From: Loktanella sp.
GTDB taxonomy: Bacteria > Pseudomonadota > Alphaproteobacteria > Rhodobacterales > Rhodobacteraceae
NCBI GenBank assembly: GCA_020201155.1
Contig: JAIVHI010000006.1
Location: 1-46,017 of the forward strand
Direction of reading: 5' to 3'
Length of the DNA stretch: 46,017 nt
The notes under the pieces are model-generated. The model was not told the DNA's origin and did no database searches. It was given only the letters and a program-made list of their open reading frames with translations. The translations under genes were made by a program, and so were the position numbers. Numbering within the stretch: the stretch's first letter is position 1; every line of letters begins with the position of its first letter. Positions 1 through 9,266 of this stretch are shown one piece after another.

Positions 1-1118
1 ATCGAAAGTTCGTCGTAATTCGTCCATTCGTCGACGATCTTGCCGTTCTTGTAGTGGAAATGGCTCATTCCCATGACCTGCACCCGTTTGCCGGTGGGCG
101 CGCCAAGCGAAGAAAGAATACCCCAGCCCAGATGGTGGCCTTCGATCAGCCAGCGCACGGCGACCTTGGTGCCGCCTTCGTCGGAGGCGACGGAACAGAT
201 ATGCTGCGGCATGAAAGCGCCGTCGGGCACAGAGCCGTAAAGCCCGATGGTCTGATGCATGACCGAGGCCGTGCCGTAAAGTTCCTTCATCAGCGGTCCG
301 TGCCATTGCACGGTCGGGGCGTAGACATCCTTGATCTTGCCGAACATCCGCTTGTTATGAACCTCGTGCAGCCATTCCAGCGTCTCGCGCTCGATGTCGT
401 TCGTGGCGATCGACGTGTCGATCTCGGCGTCCGGTGGATACTGGCCGATCAGGCGGCGGGTCTCGCCGATGTCGATGGCAAGCAGCCCCTTGTCGAAATA
501 GCTTTTCGCCATGTCGGTCGCATAGGCCTGCACATCCAGACCGATCTGCTGGATTTGTGCCATCGAGTCCACGACCAGCCATTCGCGGTAGATCATGTTC
601 TCGAAGATCATGCAGTCGGCGATGGTGCGTGCCACAAAGCTGCGCCCCGTGGGCTTGCCCCATGCGCCCGGCTGGCTGTGCCGACCGGTCCCGGTGACAA
701 GATGCGAAGTATAAAAGCCCTGCTGGTCGTCGCCGCCCCAGATGACGTGGGTGGCCATGCCGCGCCGTTCGGGCAGCATGCAAAGCCGCTGGATCGTGTT
801 CTGCACCACGTCTTCGCGGTTGTAGACCGTGCCGGACGAGGAATAGACGATGCAGTTGTGCGTATAATGTGTGTAGATCAGCCCCACATCGCGTTCGTCC
901 CAGATCCTGTGCGTGCAGCGGATGATGTAATCCACGATGTCGGTATAGATCGGATCAAATCCATGCATGGGCTGCACACGCTCGCGGTCCGTCGGCACCA
1001 TGCGCGTGAAGTCGAGCCTTTCGGGTTGAAGCACAGGTTCGCCGGGCGCGGCCTCTGTCTGCGACGCCTTGCCGGTTGCGGTCGTGTGTTTCGGGCTGTC
1101 CTCTGCGGGGGGTGTCAT
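1..1118 (-). CDS. Double SnoaL-like (NTF2-fold) protein, 3' end outside window
   Basis: The minus-strand frame opens with ATG at 1118 and stays open to the window edge, giving at least 372 residues. It begins MTPPAEDSPKHTT, with a low-complexity leader of about 45 residues and no signal peptide. Two SnoaL-like domains follow, roughly residues 50-200 and 220-372. The first has GTGRHSQPGAWGKPTGRSF followed by RTIADC. The second has HHLGWGILSSLGAPTGKRV and then FHYKNGKIVDEW, the usual SnoaL C-terminal pattern. It is clearly related to the double-SnoaL protein at 9263-10249, which shares RTIADC and the GTxSxxGxxGxPTGR pattern. SnoaL folds act as small cyclases, isomerases or hydrolases; the reaction here is unknown. 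It is divergent from the transport operon and shares its operator region, so the two are probably co-regulated. Confidence 0.8.
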   Translation of the reverse strand, partial: MTPPAEDSPKHTTATGKASQTEAAPGEPVLQPERLDFTRMVPTDRERVQPMHGFDPIYTDIVDYIIRCTHRIWDERDVGLIYTHYTHNCIVYSSSGTVYNREDVVQNTIQRLCMLPERRGMATHVIWGGDDQQGFYTSHLVTGTGRHSQPGAWGKPTGRSFVARTIADCMIFENMIYREWLVVDSMAQIQQIGLDVQAYATDMAKSYFDKGLLAIDIGETRRLIGQYPPDAEIDTSIATNDIERETLEWLHEVHNKRMFGKIKDVYAPTVQWHGPLMKELYGTASVMHQTIGLYGSVPDGAFMPQHICSVASDEGGTKVAVRWLIEGHHLGWGILSSLGAPTGKRVQVMGMSHFHYKNGKIVDEWTNYDELS

Positions 1119-1169
1119 GACATCTCCTGTCGCGCGCTTGGTGTTATCGGTGCGGTGAGACTGACAGAT

Positions 1170-1185
1170 TTGCATACGATTGCAA
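1170..1185. promoter_or_regulatory. LacI-type operator-like site 1
   Basis: The sequence TTGCATACGATTGCAA is a 16-bp near-palindrome with half-sites TTGCATAC and TTGCAATC. It lies 52 bases upstream of the ATG of the leftward double-SnoaL gene. The left half is identical to that of the site at 14906. Binding by the LacI protein encoded at 8238 is inferred from shared occurrence within the regulon. Confidence 0.5.
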
Positions 1186-1297
1186 TCACAACTTGACCCT
1201 GGGGAATCGTGACCCAGCCCATTGCAGGCAGGAAATCGCTTCGAAAATTGATCGCTTCGATATGCCGCAGATCAAAAAAGCGTCACCGAGAAAATTC

Positions 1298-1313
1298 TTG
1301 CAAACGTATTCAT
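1298..1313. promoter_or_regulatory. LacI-type operator-like site 2
   Basis: The sequence TTGCAAACGTATTCAT has half-sites TTGCAAAC and ATGAATAC around a central CG, the centre typical of LacI operators. It lies about 127 bases upstream of the solute-binding-protein start. It differs at two positions from the site at 14906. Confidence 0.55.
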
Positions 1314-1439
1314 CCTTGCCTAGCGTCAAGGCCAACGTTTGGCATCCGGGTCACAAGAAATCCGGAACTGCGTGACTTTACCCATAACCGCACGCGGCGC
1401 TACCGGGGCCGCAGGCCAACATCCACAGTGAGGACCCCC

Positions 1440-2525
1440 ATGACAAAAATGCTCTTGTCCACCGCGGCCACGGCTGCCCTGATCGGCCTCGGCAGCACGG
1501 CCAGCGCTGACTGTGCTATCGAGGGCGAAGGCTCTGTCCGCATTCTTGCCAACGACTTTCAGGCCTTGAACGCCGTCGTCAGCCGGGCGGCTGAATGCGC
1601 ATCCGACACCGTCGAGGTGACGACCAACGAAACGGAAGAACACAAGGATATCCAGGTCGCGGCCCTGTCGACCGATCCCGCCGCCTACACCGTGGCTCTT
1701 GTCGCCAACGGCTCGCTCGTGCCCTTGCTGAACGAGGGGTTGACACGTCCGCTTGACGATCTCGTCGCCGAATATGGCGAAGGTCTGATGGACAGCCAGC
1801 TGGTTCGCGTCAACGGTGAGATCGTCGCCATTGCCTTCATGGCGAACAGCCAGATGCTGCACTATCGCGCCGATCTGCTCGAGGAGAACGGCATCGCCGT
1901 GCCCGAAACCTACGAGGACATGATCGCGGCGTCGCAGTCGCTGGCAGATGCGGGTGTGATGGCCGACCAGATGAGCTCGGACTTCCTAACCTACGACTCC
2001 AACGAGGCGCTGCCTTACTGGGAGGCGGAAGAGGTCGCACTCAAGACCGGATGGGGCAGCCGCACGGCCGCCTTCATCGATGAGAATGGCGCGGCCCCCG
2101 AGATCGCGGCGCAGACCAAGGTGGCCGCGATGCCGTCCTGGGGCGACAACGACATTCCGGCCACGACGCTGTGGTGGGATGGCTTCACGATGGCCAAGAA
2201 CATCTCGGACGAGGATGCGGCAGCAACGTTCCAGGCCATGATGTATGCGCTTTCGCCCGAACTGGTGGCCGACCCCGAAACCGCGGCTCTGGCTGCGTGG
2301 CTGGTGGATGGCTACACGCCGACACCCGCTTCGGAAGGCGTGTTCGCCAACGTGGAGGCCGGGGCACGCCCCTATCCCATGACCCCCTACATGGGCATGT
2401 TGCACACCGCGCTGGGCAACAATCTGGCCGAATTCCTCCAAGGTCAGGAAAGCGCGGAAAAGGCGCTGGAAGATGCCGTCGCCGACTACACGACGGCTGC
2501 GACCGAAGCCGGCTTTCTCCAGTAA
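1440..2525 (+). CDS. ABC importer solute-binding protein (family 1)
   Basis: Periplasmic substrate-binding component of the importer encoded by the next three genes. The start is ATG 1440, behind GAGGA. An open frame extends further upstream, but only from 1440 is there a proper signal peptide (charged start, hydrophobic core, cleavage probably after TASA, residue 23). Motifs of carbohydrate-type family 1 proteins are visible: TLWWDGFTMAKNISDEDA and GARPYPMTPYMGMLHTALG. At 361 residues it is shorter than the usual 400-420. The text runs from AGVM (about residue 174) almost directly to SSDFLTYDSN; in relatives I remember, about 50 residues lie between these, so an in-frame internal deletion is possible. 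The substrate cannot be read from the sequence. Confidence 0.85.
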   Translation: MTKMLLSTAATAALIGLGSTASADCAIEGEGSVRILANDFQALNAVVSRAAECASDTVEVTTNETEEHKDIQVAALSTDPAAYTVALVANGSLVPLLNEGLTRPLDDLVAEYGEGLMDSQLVRVNGEIVAIAFMANSQMLHYRADLLEENGIAVPETYEDMIAASQSLADAGVMADQMSSDFLTYDSNEALPYWEAEEVALKTGWGSRTAAFIDENGAAPEIAAQTKVAAMPSWGDNDIPATTLWWDGFTMAKNISDEDAAATFQAMMYALSPELVADPETAALAAWLVDGYTPTPASEGVFANVEAGARPYPMTPYMGMLHTALGNNLAEFLQGQESAEKALEDAVADYTTAATEAGFLQ

Positions 2526-2535
2526 GCCGGACGCT

Positions 2536-2568
2536 GCAGGCAGGGTGGCACCGCGCCACCCTGCCTGC
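2536..2568 (+). other. Perfect intercistronic hairpin
   Basis: Arms GCAGGCAGGGTGGC (2536-2549) and GCCACCCTGCCTGC (2555-2568) form a 14-bp perfect stem with loop ACCGC. It begins 10 bases after the solute-binding-protein stop and precedes the first permease. There is no T-run after it, so it looks like a transcript-stabilising or partial-termination element that keeps the binding protein in excess. Confidence 0.7.
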
Positions 2569-2650
2569 CCCCGCCGGAGCAAGATCAGCCCCGCCGCGCA
2601 GCCGACCTGCGCGACCGGACTGACCTTGCCGCCCAGAAGGAGCAGGCGTG

Positions 2651-3679
2651 ATGCCGCACAAGACGTTCCTCGCCTTCATCTTGCCATCGCTGATCGTGAT
2701 GCTGCTTTTCGTGGCCCTGCCGATCGCATCGGTCGTCTATCAATCGCTGTTCATCGAACACGAACAGATCATGACCGAGGTCGAGAACTGCGGTCCCTTC
2801 GGCTGCACGGTCGAACGACGCGTGGATTCGCAGGCGATGGAGGCGCTGCGCTCGGAACAGCCTGCGGGACGCTTCAACGGGCTGGGCACCTACTTCAACT
2901 CGGGCCACCTTGCCTTCGAACGCATCGGACAGATCTGGGACCGGACAGAGACATGGGGTGACTTCATCGATCAGGTGATGAACCTGCCGTTCTACAAGGC
3001 GCTGATCTTCACGTTGGCCTATACATTCATCGTCACGCCCTGCGTGATCGTGCTGGGGTTTTTCATCGCGCTGGGCGTCAATGCCATACCGGGATTGATC
3101 AAGGGGCCGGTGATCTTCTTTTCGCTTCTGCCGATGATCGTGACGCCCCTGATCGGGTCGTTGGTGCTGTATTGGATGATCGACAGCCGTGGCATCATCG
3201 GTTCCGCGCTGCAGGTGATCTTCAACGACCCGACGCTGTCGCTCAAGGCTTCGCCGACGCTGACCTGGGTGACCCTGTTCGTCTATGGCATCTGGCATTC
3301 CGCGCCTTTCGCCTTCGTCGTGTTCTATGCAGGACTGCAGGGGGTGCCGCGCGACACGATGGAATCCGCGATGGTCGACGGGGCAAGCCGGTGGGAAAGG
3401 GTCCGCTTCGTGACCATTCCCTACCTGTTGCCGCTGGCGACGTTCATCGCGCTGATGCAGTTGATGGACAACTTCCGCGTCTTCGAGCCGATCGTCGGCT
3501 TTTCGGCCGAAGCGAACGCCACATCGCTGTCCTACCTGATCTATTCGGATCTGCGCGGCTCGGATTCGCCGCTGTTCGCCTCTGCCGCCGCCACCTCGGT
3601 CCTGACGACGATCGGCGTGATCATCCTGTTGATGCCCGTGCTGATCCGCACGTGGCGCGACTTCAACCGCAAAGCCTGA
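2651..3679 (+). CDS. ABC importer permease, MalF type
   Basis: Inner-membrane permease of 342 residues. A first membrane helix near residues 8-30 is followed by an extra periplasmic loop of about 80 residues, and then the core helices. The coupling motif ESAMVDGASRWERVRFVTIP contacts the ATPase. The loop holds a CX4C pair (NCGPFGCT) that could form a disulfide. ATG 2651 is chosen; GTG 2648 is an in-frame alternative behind the same AGAAGGAG. The next permease follows after 12 bases. Confidence 0.9.
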   Translation: MPHKTFLAFILPSLIVMLLFVALPIASVVYQSLFIEHEQIMTEVENCGPFGCTVERRVDSQAMEALRSEQPAGRFNGLGTYFNSGHLAFERIGQIWDRTETWGDFIDQVMNLPFYKALIFTLAYTFIVTPCVIVLGFFIALGVNAIPGLIKGPVIFFSLLPMIVTPLIGSLVLYWMIDSRGIIGSALQVIFNDPTLSLKASPTLTWVTLFVYGIWHSAPFAFVVFYAGLQGVPRDTMESAMVDGASRWERVRFVTIPYLLPLATFIALMQLMDNFRVFEPIVGFSAEANATSLSYLIYSDLRGSDSPLFASAAATSVLTTIGVIILLMPVLIRTWRDFNRKA

Positions 3680-3691
3680 GGAGGCGCGACC

Positions 3692-4573
3692 ATGGCCCGT
3701 TCCGCGAACGCCAAGCCTTTGCCACTGCTGGCGCTGTCCGTCGGCTTTATCGTGATCTGGCTGATCGCGGCCGCATTCCCGTTCATCTGGACGACCTGGG
3801 GGTCGTTCAAGGTCGAGCCCGACTTCTTTTCGCGGTCGGACTGGACCAATGCCATCACCGGCACGCAGACGATCCGCCAGACGGGGGCGCCCTTCACCGG
3901 GGCGGGCTACGAGGGGGCGTGGATCCAGCAGGAGTTCTGGAAATCCGTCATCAACACGGCGATCGTCACGCTCAGCGTCGTCGTCATCTCGCTCACCCTC
4001 GGGACGCTGGGGGGCTATGCGCTGGCGCGGTCGGGCTACCGCTATACCTTCTGGATTCTGATCGCCGCGCTGATCTTTCGGGCGATGCCGCATGTGACCC
4101 TTGTCTCGGGCTATCTGCTGCCCTTCTTCGAGCTTGGGATCTGGGGCTATCTGCCCACGACGATCATCGTACTGGTGGCGATCAACCAGCCCTTTACCCT
4201 GTGGATGCTGCACAGCTTTTTCCTGTCGATCCCCAAGGATCTGGACGAAAGCGCCATGGTCGACGGCTGCACCCGGTTTCAGGCGTTCCGGCTGGCCGTC
4301 ATCCCCGTCATGTGGCCGGGCGTGGTGACCACGGGGCTGTTTTCCTTCCTGCTGGCCTATAACGACTTTACCGTCACCTCGATGCTGCTGACGCAGGAAA
4401 ACCAGACGATGGTGCCCAAGATTTCCAGCTTTCTGGGATCGACGCAGGCCGAGGGCAAGGTGATGTATGCCGTCGCCGCCGTCGTCTCGGCCATAGCACC
4501 GCTGTTCGTTCTCGTCCTTTTCTTCCAACGCCAGATCGTCAGCGGACTGACCGCCGGCGCCGTGAAAGGCTGA
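3692..4573 (+). CDS. ABC importer permease, MalG type
   Basis: Second inner-membrane permease, 293 residues, the normal length for MalG-type subunits. It has an N-terminal helix, a core of five further helices and the coupling motif DESAMVDGCTRFQAFRLAVI. GAGG precedes ATG 3692. The ATPase gene starts 4 bases after the stop, so translation is probably coupled. Confidence 0.92.
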   Translation: MARSANAKPLPLLALSVGFIVIWLIAAAFPFIWTTWGSFKVEPDFFSRSDWTNAITGTQTIRQTGAPFTGAGYEGAWIQQEFWKSVINTAIVTLSVVVISLTLGTLGGYALARSGYRYTFWILIAALIFRAMPHVTLVSGYLLPFFELGIWGYLPTTIIVLVAINQPFTLWMLHSFFLSIPKDLDESAMVDGCTRFQAFRLAVIPVMWPGVVTTGLFSFLLAYNDFTVTSMLLTQENQTMVPKISSFLGSTQAEGKVMYAVAAVVSAIAPLFVLVLFFQRQIVSGLTAGAVKG

Positions 4574-4577
4574 CCCC

Positions 4578-5627
4578 ATGGCCCGACTGCACCTCAAGAA
4601 CATCAACAAGCGCTTTGGCACCTTCATCGGGGTCAAGGACTTCGACCTTGAAATCGCGGATCAGGAGTTTCTGGTCCTGCTTGGCCCCTCGGGCTGCGGC
4701 AAGTCCACGACCATGCGGATGATCGCGGGGCTGGAAGAAGTGACCAGCGGCGAGATCTGGCTGGGCGACCGCATGGTCAACAACCTAGAACCCAAGGACC
4801 GCGATATCTCGATGGTGTTCCAGTCCTACGGCCTTTATCCCAACCTGACGGTCTACGAGAACATCCGTTTTCCCCTGCGGGTGCGCAAGGTGCCCAAGGA
4901 CAAGCACAACGAGATGGTGATGACAGCCGTCCGCATGGTCGAGCTGGAAGACTTCATGCACCGCCGTCCCGCCGAATTGTCCGGCGGCCAGCGGCAACGG
5001 GTGGCGCTGGGCCGCGCCATCGTGCGCAAGCCGACCGTCTTCCTGATGGACGAACCGCTGTCGAACCTCGATGCCAAGCTGCGGGTCTCGACCCGCGCGC
5101 AGATCAAGAACCTGCAAAGCAAGCTCAAGACCACGACGGTCTACGTCACCCACGACCAGATCGAGGCGATGACGCTGGCCGACCGCGTCGTCGTGATGAA
5201 CGCGGGCGAAATCCAGCAGGTCGGCACGCCCACCGAAATCTACGACAACCCCGCCAATACCTTCGTGGCCTCCTTCATCGGCAGCCCTGCGATGAACCTC
5301 ATCGAAGGCACGCTGACGGGGGGAACCTTCAAGGGCGAGGGGATCACGGTGACGGGGCTTGCAGGCCGCGACGGGCCGGTGACGCTGGGCTTCCGCGCCG
5401 AGGATGCGGAAATCGTGCCGACGGGCGGGCAAATCGCGGCACCGGTCTACGCGGTCGAGCTTCTGGGCGAAGCCTCGATGATCACGTGGCGGTTGGGGGA
5501 TGCGCTGGTCTCGATCAAGACAGCCAAGGATTACCGCGCCGACACGGGCCAGATGGTCGAGGGCAGCGTGCCTGCCGCGATCTGCCACCTGTTCGACGCA
5601 GACACAGGAAAGGTCATTGCGCAATGA
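4578..5627 (+). CDS. ABC importer ATPase, MalK/UgpC type
   Basis: Cytoplasmic ATPase of the importer, 349 residues, full length. It shows Walker [10 protein letters not shown] (36-44), a Q-loop in VFQSYGLYPN, signature LSGGQ (134-138), Walker B VFLMDE (154-159), and H-loop VYVTHDQIEAMTLADR. The C-terminal half is the OB-fold regulatory domain of MalK-type ATPases. The last codons overlap the next start (ATGA). This intact protein is a useful reference for the broken UgpC-like gene at 37681-38569. Confidence 0.95.
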   Translation: MARLHLKNINKRFGTFIGVKDFDLEIADQEFLVLLGPSGCGKSTTMRMIAGLEEVTSGEIWLGDRMVNNLEPKDRDISMVFQSYGLYPNLTVYENIRFPLRVRKVPKDKHNEMVMTAVRMVELEDFMHRRPAELSGGQRQRVALGRAIVRKPTVFLMDEPLSNLDAKLRVSTRAQIKNLQSKLKTTTVYVTHDQIEAMTLADRVVVMNAGEIQQVGTPTEIYDNPANTFVASFIGSPAMNLIEGTLTGGTFKGEGITVTGLAGRDGPVTLGFRAEDAEIVPTGGQIAAPVYAVELLGEASMITWRLGDALVSIKTAKDYRADTGQMVEGSVPAAICHLFDADTGKVIAQ

Positions 5628-6127
5628 ACATGAGCCACGAAGAACAGGCGGAAGCCACCCGGCAGGTGATCCAGCGGATGGAACGGGCGCTGGGCGACAA
5701 TTCAAACGACATGGCCGCGCATTTCCACGAGGATTTCCACTGGTATGGCAATCAGGGCTGCGGCACCAAGGACGGGCTTGCGGCCTTCCGGGCCAACTGG
5801 CAGCTGCCCCTGCGTGCGGCCTTCACCGACCGGACCTACCATACGCAGCGGTTCGTCTGCGAAGGCAACTGGGCGTCCTGCTTCGGCCATATCGAAGGCA
5901 CCCATTCCGGCACCTTCATGGGCATCCCCGCGACCGGCCAGCGTGTGACCATCCCTTACATGGACTTCTGGCAGGTCGAGGATGGCCGGATCAAGGACAA
6001 CTGGGTTTCGGTCGATTTCGCGAGCGTTCTGGCGCAGCTGGGGCGCGATGTCTTCGACGGTGAAGGCTGGGAAAGTTACGACAACGGCGACCGCACGCCG
6101 TCGCACCCGGAGGAGGTTAAACTATGA
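5624..6127 (+). CDS. Single-domain SnoaL-like protein
   Basis: A 167-residue NTF2-fold protein starting at ATG 5624, overlapping the ATPase stop by four bases. It has the SnoaL polyketide-cyclase-like pattern: an N-terminal helix, [37 protein letters not shown], and [18 protein letters not shown] near the end. It lacks a signal peptide. It is the third SnoaL-type protein of this regulon, and the only one with a single domain. The dehydrogenase gene starts within its stop codon. The reaction is unknown; isomerisation or hydrolysis of an intermediate would suit the fold. Confidence 0.85.
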   Translation: MNMSHEEQAEATRQVIQRMERALGDNSNDMAAHFHEDFHWYGNQGCGTKDGLAAFRANWQLPLRAAFTDRTYHTQRFVCEGNWASCFGHIEGTHSGTFMGIPATGQRVTIPYMDFWQVEDGRIKDNWVSVDFASVLAQLGRDVFDGEGWESYDNGDRTPSHPEEVKL

Positions 6128-7452
6128 CGATCACGCACCTCAAGCACGGCAAGCCCGAATCCGAGCGTGCCGAAGACGACGCCAAGGTCCGCGGTATCGT
6201 CGAGACCGCGCTGGCCGATATCGAAACCCGCGGCGATGCCGCCGTGCGTGCGCTGTCGCAAAAGTTCGACGGCTACACGCCCGCCGCCTTTCGCCTGACC
6301 GCATCCGAGATCGAAGCCGCCATGTCCAAGGTGTCCGACCGCGACATGGCGGATATCCGTTTCGCGCAGGACCAGATCCGCACCTTTGCGCAAGCGCAGC
6401 GCGCGTCGATGACGGATGTCGAGGTCGAAACGCTGCCCGGTGTGGTGCTGGGCCACCGCAACATTCCGGTGCAGTCCGTCGGCTGCTACGTGCCGGGGGG
6501 CAAGTTTCCGATGGTGGCCTCGGCGCATATGTCTGTGTTGACGGCTGCCGTGGCCGGTGTGCCACGCATCGTGGCGGCGGCCCCGCCGGTCAAGGGCGCG
6601 CCGCATCCCGCCATCGTCGCCGCCATGCATCTGGGCGGGGCGCATGAGATCCTCTGCCTTGGCGGGATTCAGGCCGTGGGTGCGATGGCGCTGGGCACCG
6701 AGACGCTCGACCCCGTGCATATGCTGGTGGGACCCGGCAACGCCTTCGTGGCCGAGGCCAAGCGCCAGCTTTTCGGACGTGTGGGCATCGACCTTTTCGC
6801 AGGTCCGACCGAGACGATGGTGATCGCCGACGACACCGTCGATGCGGAACTCTGCGCCACGGACCTGCTGGGGCAGGCCGAACATGGCTATAATTCGCCC
6901 GCCGTGCTGGTGACGAACTCGCGCAAGCTGGCCCAAGGCACACTGGCCGAAATCGACCGGCTGCTGGGCATCCTGCCCACCGCCGACACCGCCCGCGCAA
7001 GCTGGCAGGACTACGGCGAGGTGATCCTGTGCGACACCCATGACGAGATGCTGGAGGTCGCCAATGACATCGCGTCAGAGCATGTGCAGGTGATGACCGA
7101 CCGCGACGACTGGTATCTGGACAATATGCACAGCTACGGCGCGCTGTTTCTGGGTCCGCGCACCAATGTCGCCAACGGCGACAAGGTCATCGGCACCAAC
7201 CACACGCTGCCCACCAAGAAGGCGGGCCGCTACACCGGCGGGCTGTGGGTCGGCAAGTTCCTCAAGACCCACAGCTACCAGAGGGTCACCTCGGACGAGG
7301 CCGCGGCGACCATCGGGGCCTACGGGTCACGGCTTTGCATGCTGGAAGGTTTCGTGGGGCACGCAGAGCAGTGCAACATCCGCGTGCGCCGCTATGGTGG
7401 CGGCAATATCGCCTATGGCACCGCCGCACCCTACACGGAGGCGGCGGAATAA
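6124..7452 (+). CDS. HpsN/HisD-like NAD-dependent dehydrogenase
   Basis: Zinc- and NAD-dependent dehydrogenase of the histidinol dehydrogenase family, 442 residues. The family oxidises a primary alcohol to a carboxylate in two steps. All expected catalytic positions are present: zinc ligands Gln251, His254, Asp353 and His413, and catalytic Glu319-His320 (ASEHVQ). After GTNHTLPT it reads [16 protein letters not shown], which resembles sulfopropanediol dehydrogenase HpsN rather than true HisD. Its place in a catabolic operon also argues against histidine biosynthesis. It overlaps the SnoaL stop (ATGA). A paralogue with the same residues lies at 13565-14854. The substrate is not known; 2,3-dihydroxypropane-1-sulfonate is possible, but nothing else here is specific to sulfonates. 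Confidence 0.88.
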   Translation: MTITHLKHGKPESERAEDDAKVRGIVETALADIETRGDAAVRALSQKFDGYTPAAFRLTASEIEAAMSKVSDRDMADIRFAQDQIRTFAQAQRASMTDVEVETLPGVVLGHRNIPVQSVGCYVPGGKFPMVASAHMSVLTAAVAGVPRIVAAAPPVKGAPHPAIVAAMHLGGAHEILCLGGIQAVGAMALGTETLDPVHMLVGPGNAFVAEAKRQLFGRVGIDLFAGPTETMVIADDTVDAELCATDLLGQAEHGYNSPAVLVTNSRKLAQGTLAEIDRLLGILPTADTARASWQDYGEVILCDTHDEMLEVANDIASEHVQVMTDRDDWYLDNMHSYGALFLGPRTNVANGDKVIGTNHTLPTKKAGRYTGGLWVGKFLKTHSYQRVTSDEAAATIGAYGSRLCMLEGFVGHAEQCNIRVRRYGGGNIAYGTAAPYTEAAE

Positions 7453-7473
7453 GGTGCAGACGGGAACCCACCG

Positions 7474-8238
7474 ATGAAACTGCCGAAACCACCGACGACA
7501 CGGCTCGACGGCAAGCGGGCACTGGTCACTGGTGCCTCGTCCGGCATCGGGCTTGGGGCTGCGGTCGCACTGGCCGACCAGGGCGCCCATGTCGTTTGCG
7601 CAGCACGCGGGCGTGACAGGCTGGCCGACGCGGTCGCAGCGATGGAGGCCGAAGGCTATGCGGTCGAAGCGCTGGAACTTGACGTGGCGGACGTAGACGG
7701 CATGGCCGCAGCGCTGGACGGGCAGGGCGCTTTCGATGTGGTCGTGAACTCGGCGGGGATGGCCCGGCATTCTCCGGCGCTGGACACCACGCCCGATGAC
7801 TTCGACGCGGTCATGGGCGTCAACCTGCGCGGTGCCTATTTCCTGTCGACCCATGCCGCGCGCCACATGCGCGACGCGGGACTCGCGGGGTCGATCATCC
7901 ATATCTCCAGCCAGATGGGCCATGTGGGGGGCGTCGACCGCGCGGTCTATTGCGCGTCGAAACACGCGCTGGAAGGCATGGTCAAGGCGATGGCGATCGA
8001 ATGGGGCCCGCACGGCATCCGCATCAACACGCTGTGCCCGACCTTCATCCGCACGCCGCTGGCCGAGGTCAGCCTGCAGGATCCGGACCGCCGCGCCTGG
8101 ATCGAAGGCATGATCAAACTGGGCCGCGTGGGCGAGGTCGAGGATATCATGGGCGGGGTCGTCTACCTTGCCTCAAACGCATCGGCGCTGGTCACGGGCA
8201 CCGCCCTGATGATCGACGGCGGATGGACGGCAGACTGA
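7474..8238 (+). CDS. SDR-family oxidoreductase
   Basis: A classical short-chain dehydrogenase/reductase of 254 residues. It has the cofactor motif TGASSGIG (19-26), NSAG, active-site Ser in HISSQMG, the catalytic YCASK, and the C-terminal GTALMIDGGWTAD. It is probably NAD(P)-dependent and acts on a hydroxyl or keto group of the operon's substrate. It lies 21 bases after the dehydrogenase and overlaps the LacI gene by one base (TGATG). Confidence 0.9.
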   Translation: MKLPKPPTTRLDGKRALVTGASSGIGLGAAVALADQGAHVVCAARGRDRLADAVAAMEAEGYAVEALELDVADVDGMAAALDGQGAFDVVVNSAGMARHSPALDTTPDDFDAVMGVNLRGAYFLSTHAARHMRDAGLAGSIIHISSQMGHVGGVDRAVYCASKHALEGMVKAMAIEWGPHGIRINTLCPTFIRTPLAEVSLQDPDRRAWIEGMIKLGRVGEVEDIMGGVVYLASNASALVTGTALMIDGGWTAD

Positions 8239-9266
8239 TGGCAACCGACCGCATGGACAAGGTGACATCGCTGGACGTGGCCCGACGCGCAGGCGTCAGC
8301 CAGTCCGCCGTCAGCCGCGTGTTCACGCCGGGCGGCTCGGCCTCCAAGCGCACGATGGAAAAGGTCAGGCAGGCCGCCGCCGAACTGGGCTACCGCCCCA
8401 ACATCCTTGCCCGTGCGATGATCACCGGCAAAAGCCGGATCATCGGCCTCGTTGTCGCCTACCTCGACAATTACTTCTACCCGCTGGCGGTCGAGAGGCT
8501 GTCGGTGGAGCTGCAAAAGCAGGGCTACCATGTCCTTGTGTTCATGGCGTCGCAGACGACGGGCGACGTGCAGTCGGTGATGCAGGAAATCCTCGATTAC
8601 CAAGTGGACGGCATCGTGCTGGCTTCGGTGTCGATGTCGTCCGTGCTGGCCGGGCGCTGCGACGATCTGGGCATCCCCGTCGTCCTGTTCAACCGCACCC
8701 AGCCCGACCCGAGACTGGCCAGCGTGATTTCGGACAACGTCGAAGGCGGACGTCAGATCGCGCATCACCTTGTTGCGGGCGGTGCCACGCGTATCGGCTA
8801 TATCGCCGGGTTCGAAGGTGCATCCACCCAGATCGACCGCGAGGCGGGTTTCCGCAAAGGGCTGGAAGAGGCGGGGGCCACGCTGGACTTTCGCGGCGTC
8901 GGGGATTTTCAGCGCGAAAAGGCGCGGGCCGCCGCGCTGGAGATGTTTGCAGGCAAGGACCGTGCGGATGCGGTATTCGTCTGCAACGACCACATGGCCT
9001 TTGCCGTGATGGACGTGCTGCGCGGAAAGCTGGGGCTGGACGTGCCGGGCGACGTGGCGGTCGCCTCTTTCGATGACGTGCCCATCGCCGCATGGGACGC
9101 CTATGACCTGACCAGCTTTCGCCAGCCCCTGAACGCAATGGTCGCGCGGACTGTCGAAACCCTGTTGGAGCGGATCGCCAATGACGCCGTGACGCCGCGC
9201 AAGCACGTATTGTCCGGTCATCTTGTCAAACGCGGCTCTACCCACCCGACCGAGGAGACGCCATGA
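8238..9266 (+). CDS. LacI-family transcriptional regulator
   Basis: A 342-residue LacI/GalR regulator. The N-terminal helix-turn-helix reads SLDVARRAGVSQSAVSRVFT, followed by a hinge near LGYRPNILARAM and a periplasmic-binding-protein-like sensor domain ending in FDDVPIAAWDAYDLTSFRQP. ATG 8238 overlaps the SDR stop. It is encoded inside the operon it probably controls. The three near-palindromic sites at 1170, 1298 and 14906 are candidate operators. The inducer is presumably the imported substrate or an intermediate. Confidence 0.93.
   Translation: MATDRMDKVTSLDVARRAGVSQSAVSRVFTPGGSASKRTMEKVRQAAAELGYRPNILARAMITGKSRIIGLVVAYLDNYFYPLAVERLSVELQKQGYHVLVFMASQTTGDVQSVMQEILDYQVDGIVLASVSMSSVLAGRCDDLGIPVVLFNRTQPDPRLASVISDNVEGGRQIAHHLVAGGATRIGYIAGFEGASTQIDREAGFRKGLEEAGATLDFRGVGDFQREKARAAALEMFAGKDRADAVFVCNDHMAFAVMDVLRGKLGLDVPGDVAVASFDDVPIAAWDAYDLTSFRQPLNAMVARTVETLLERIANDAVTPRKHVLSGHLVKRGSTHPTEETP

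Larger units (their letters stand above)
1119..1439. promoter_or_regulatory. Divergent promoter/operator region
   Basis: These 321 bases hold no convincing gene. They separate the leftward double-SnoaL gene from the rightward importer operon. Two near-palindromic operator-like sites lie inside, at 1170-1185 and 1298-1313, and both match a third site before the second HisD-like gene. The stretch around 1225-1315 is richer in A and T than the flanking coding DNA, as expected for a promoter. No -35/-10 pair is claimed. Confidence 0.6.

Noticed and set aside
54-1196. Plus-strand open frame of 380 codons at the left edge
   Set aside because: The minus-strand frame here encodes a SnoaL-type protein with a homologue in the same window; the plus-strand text has no recognisable motif.
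2585-4636. Open frame of 683 codons on the minus strand across the permease genes
   Set aside because: It is antisense to two clear permeases, has a charged, low-complexity composition (many His, Asp, Arg and Gln) and no family motif. It is a by-product of high GC.
6124-7452. hisD of histidine biosynthesis
   Set aside because: Two copies in a catabolic regulon, no other his genes, and the segment after GTNHTLPT differs from true HisD.
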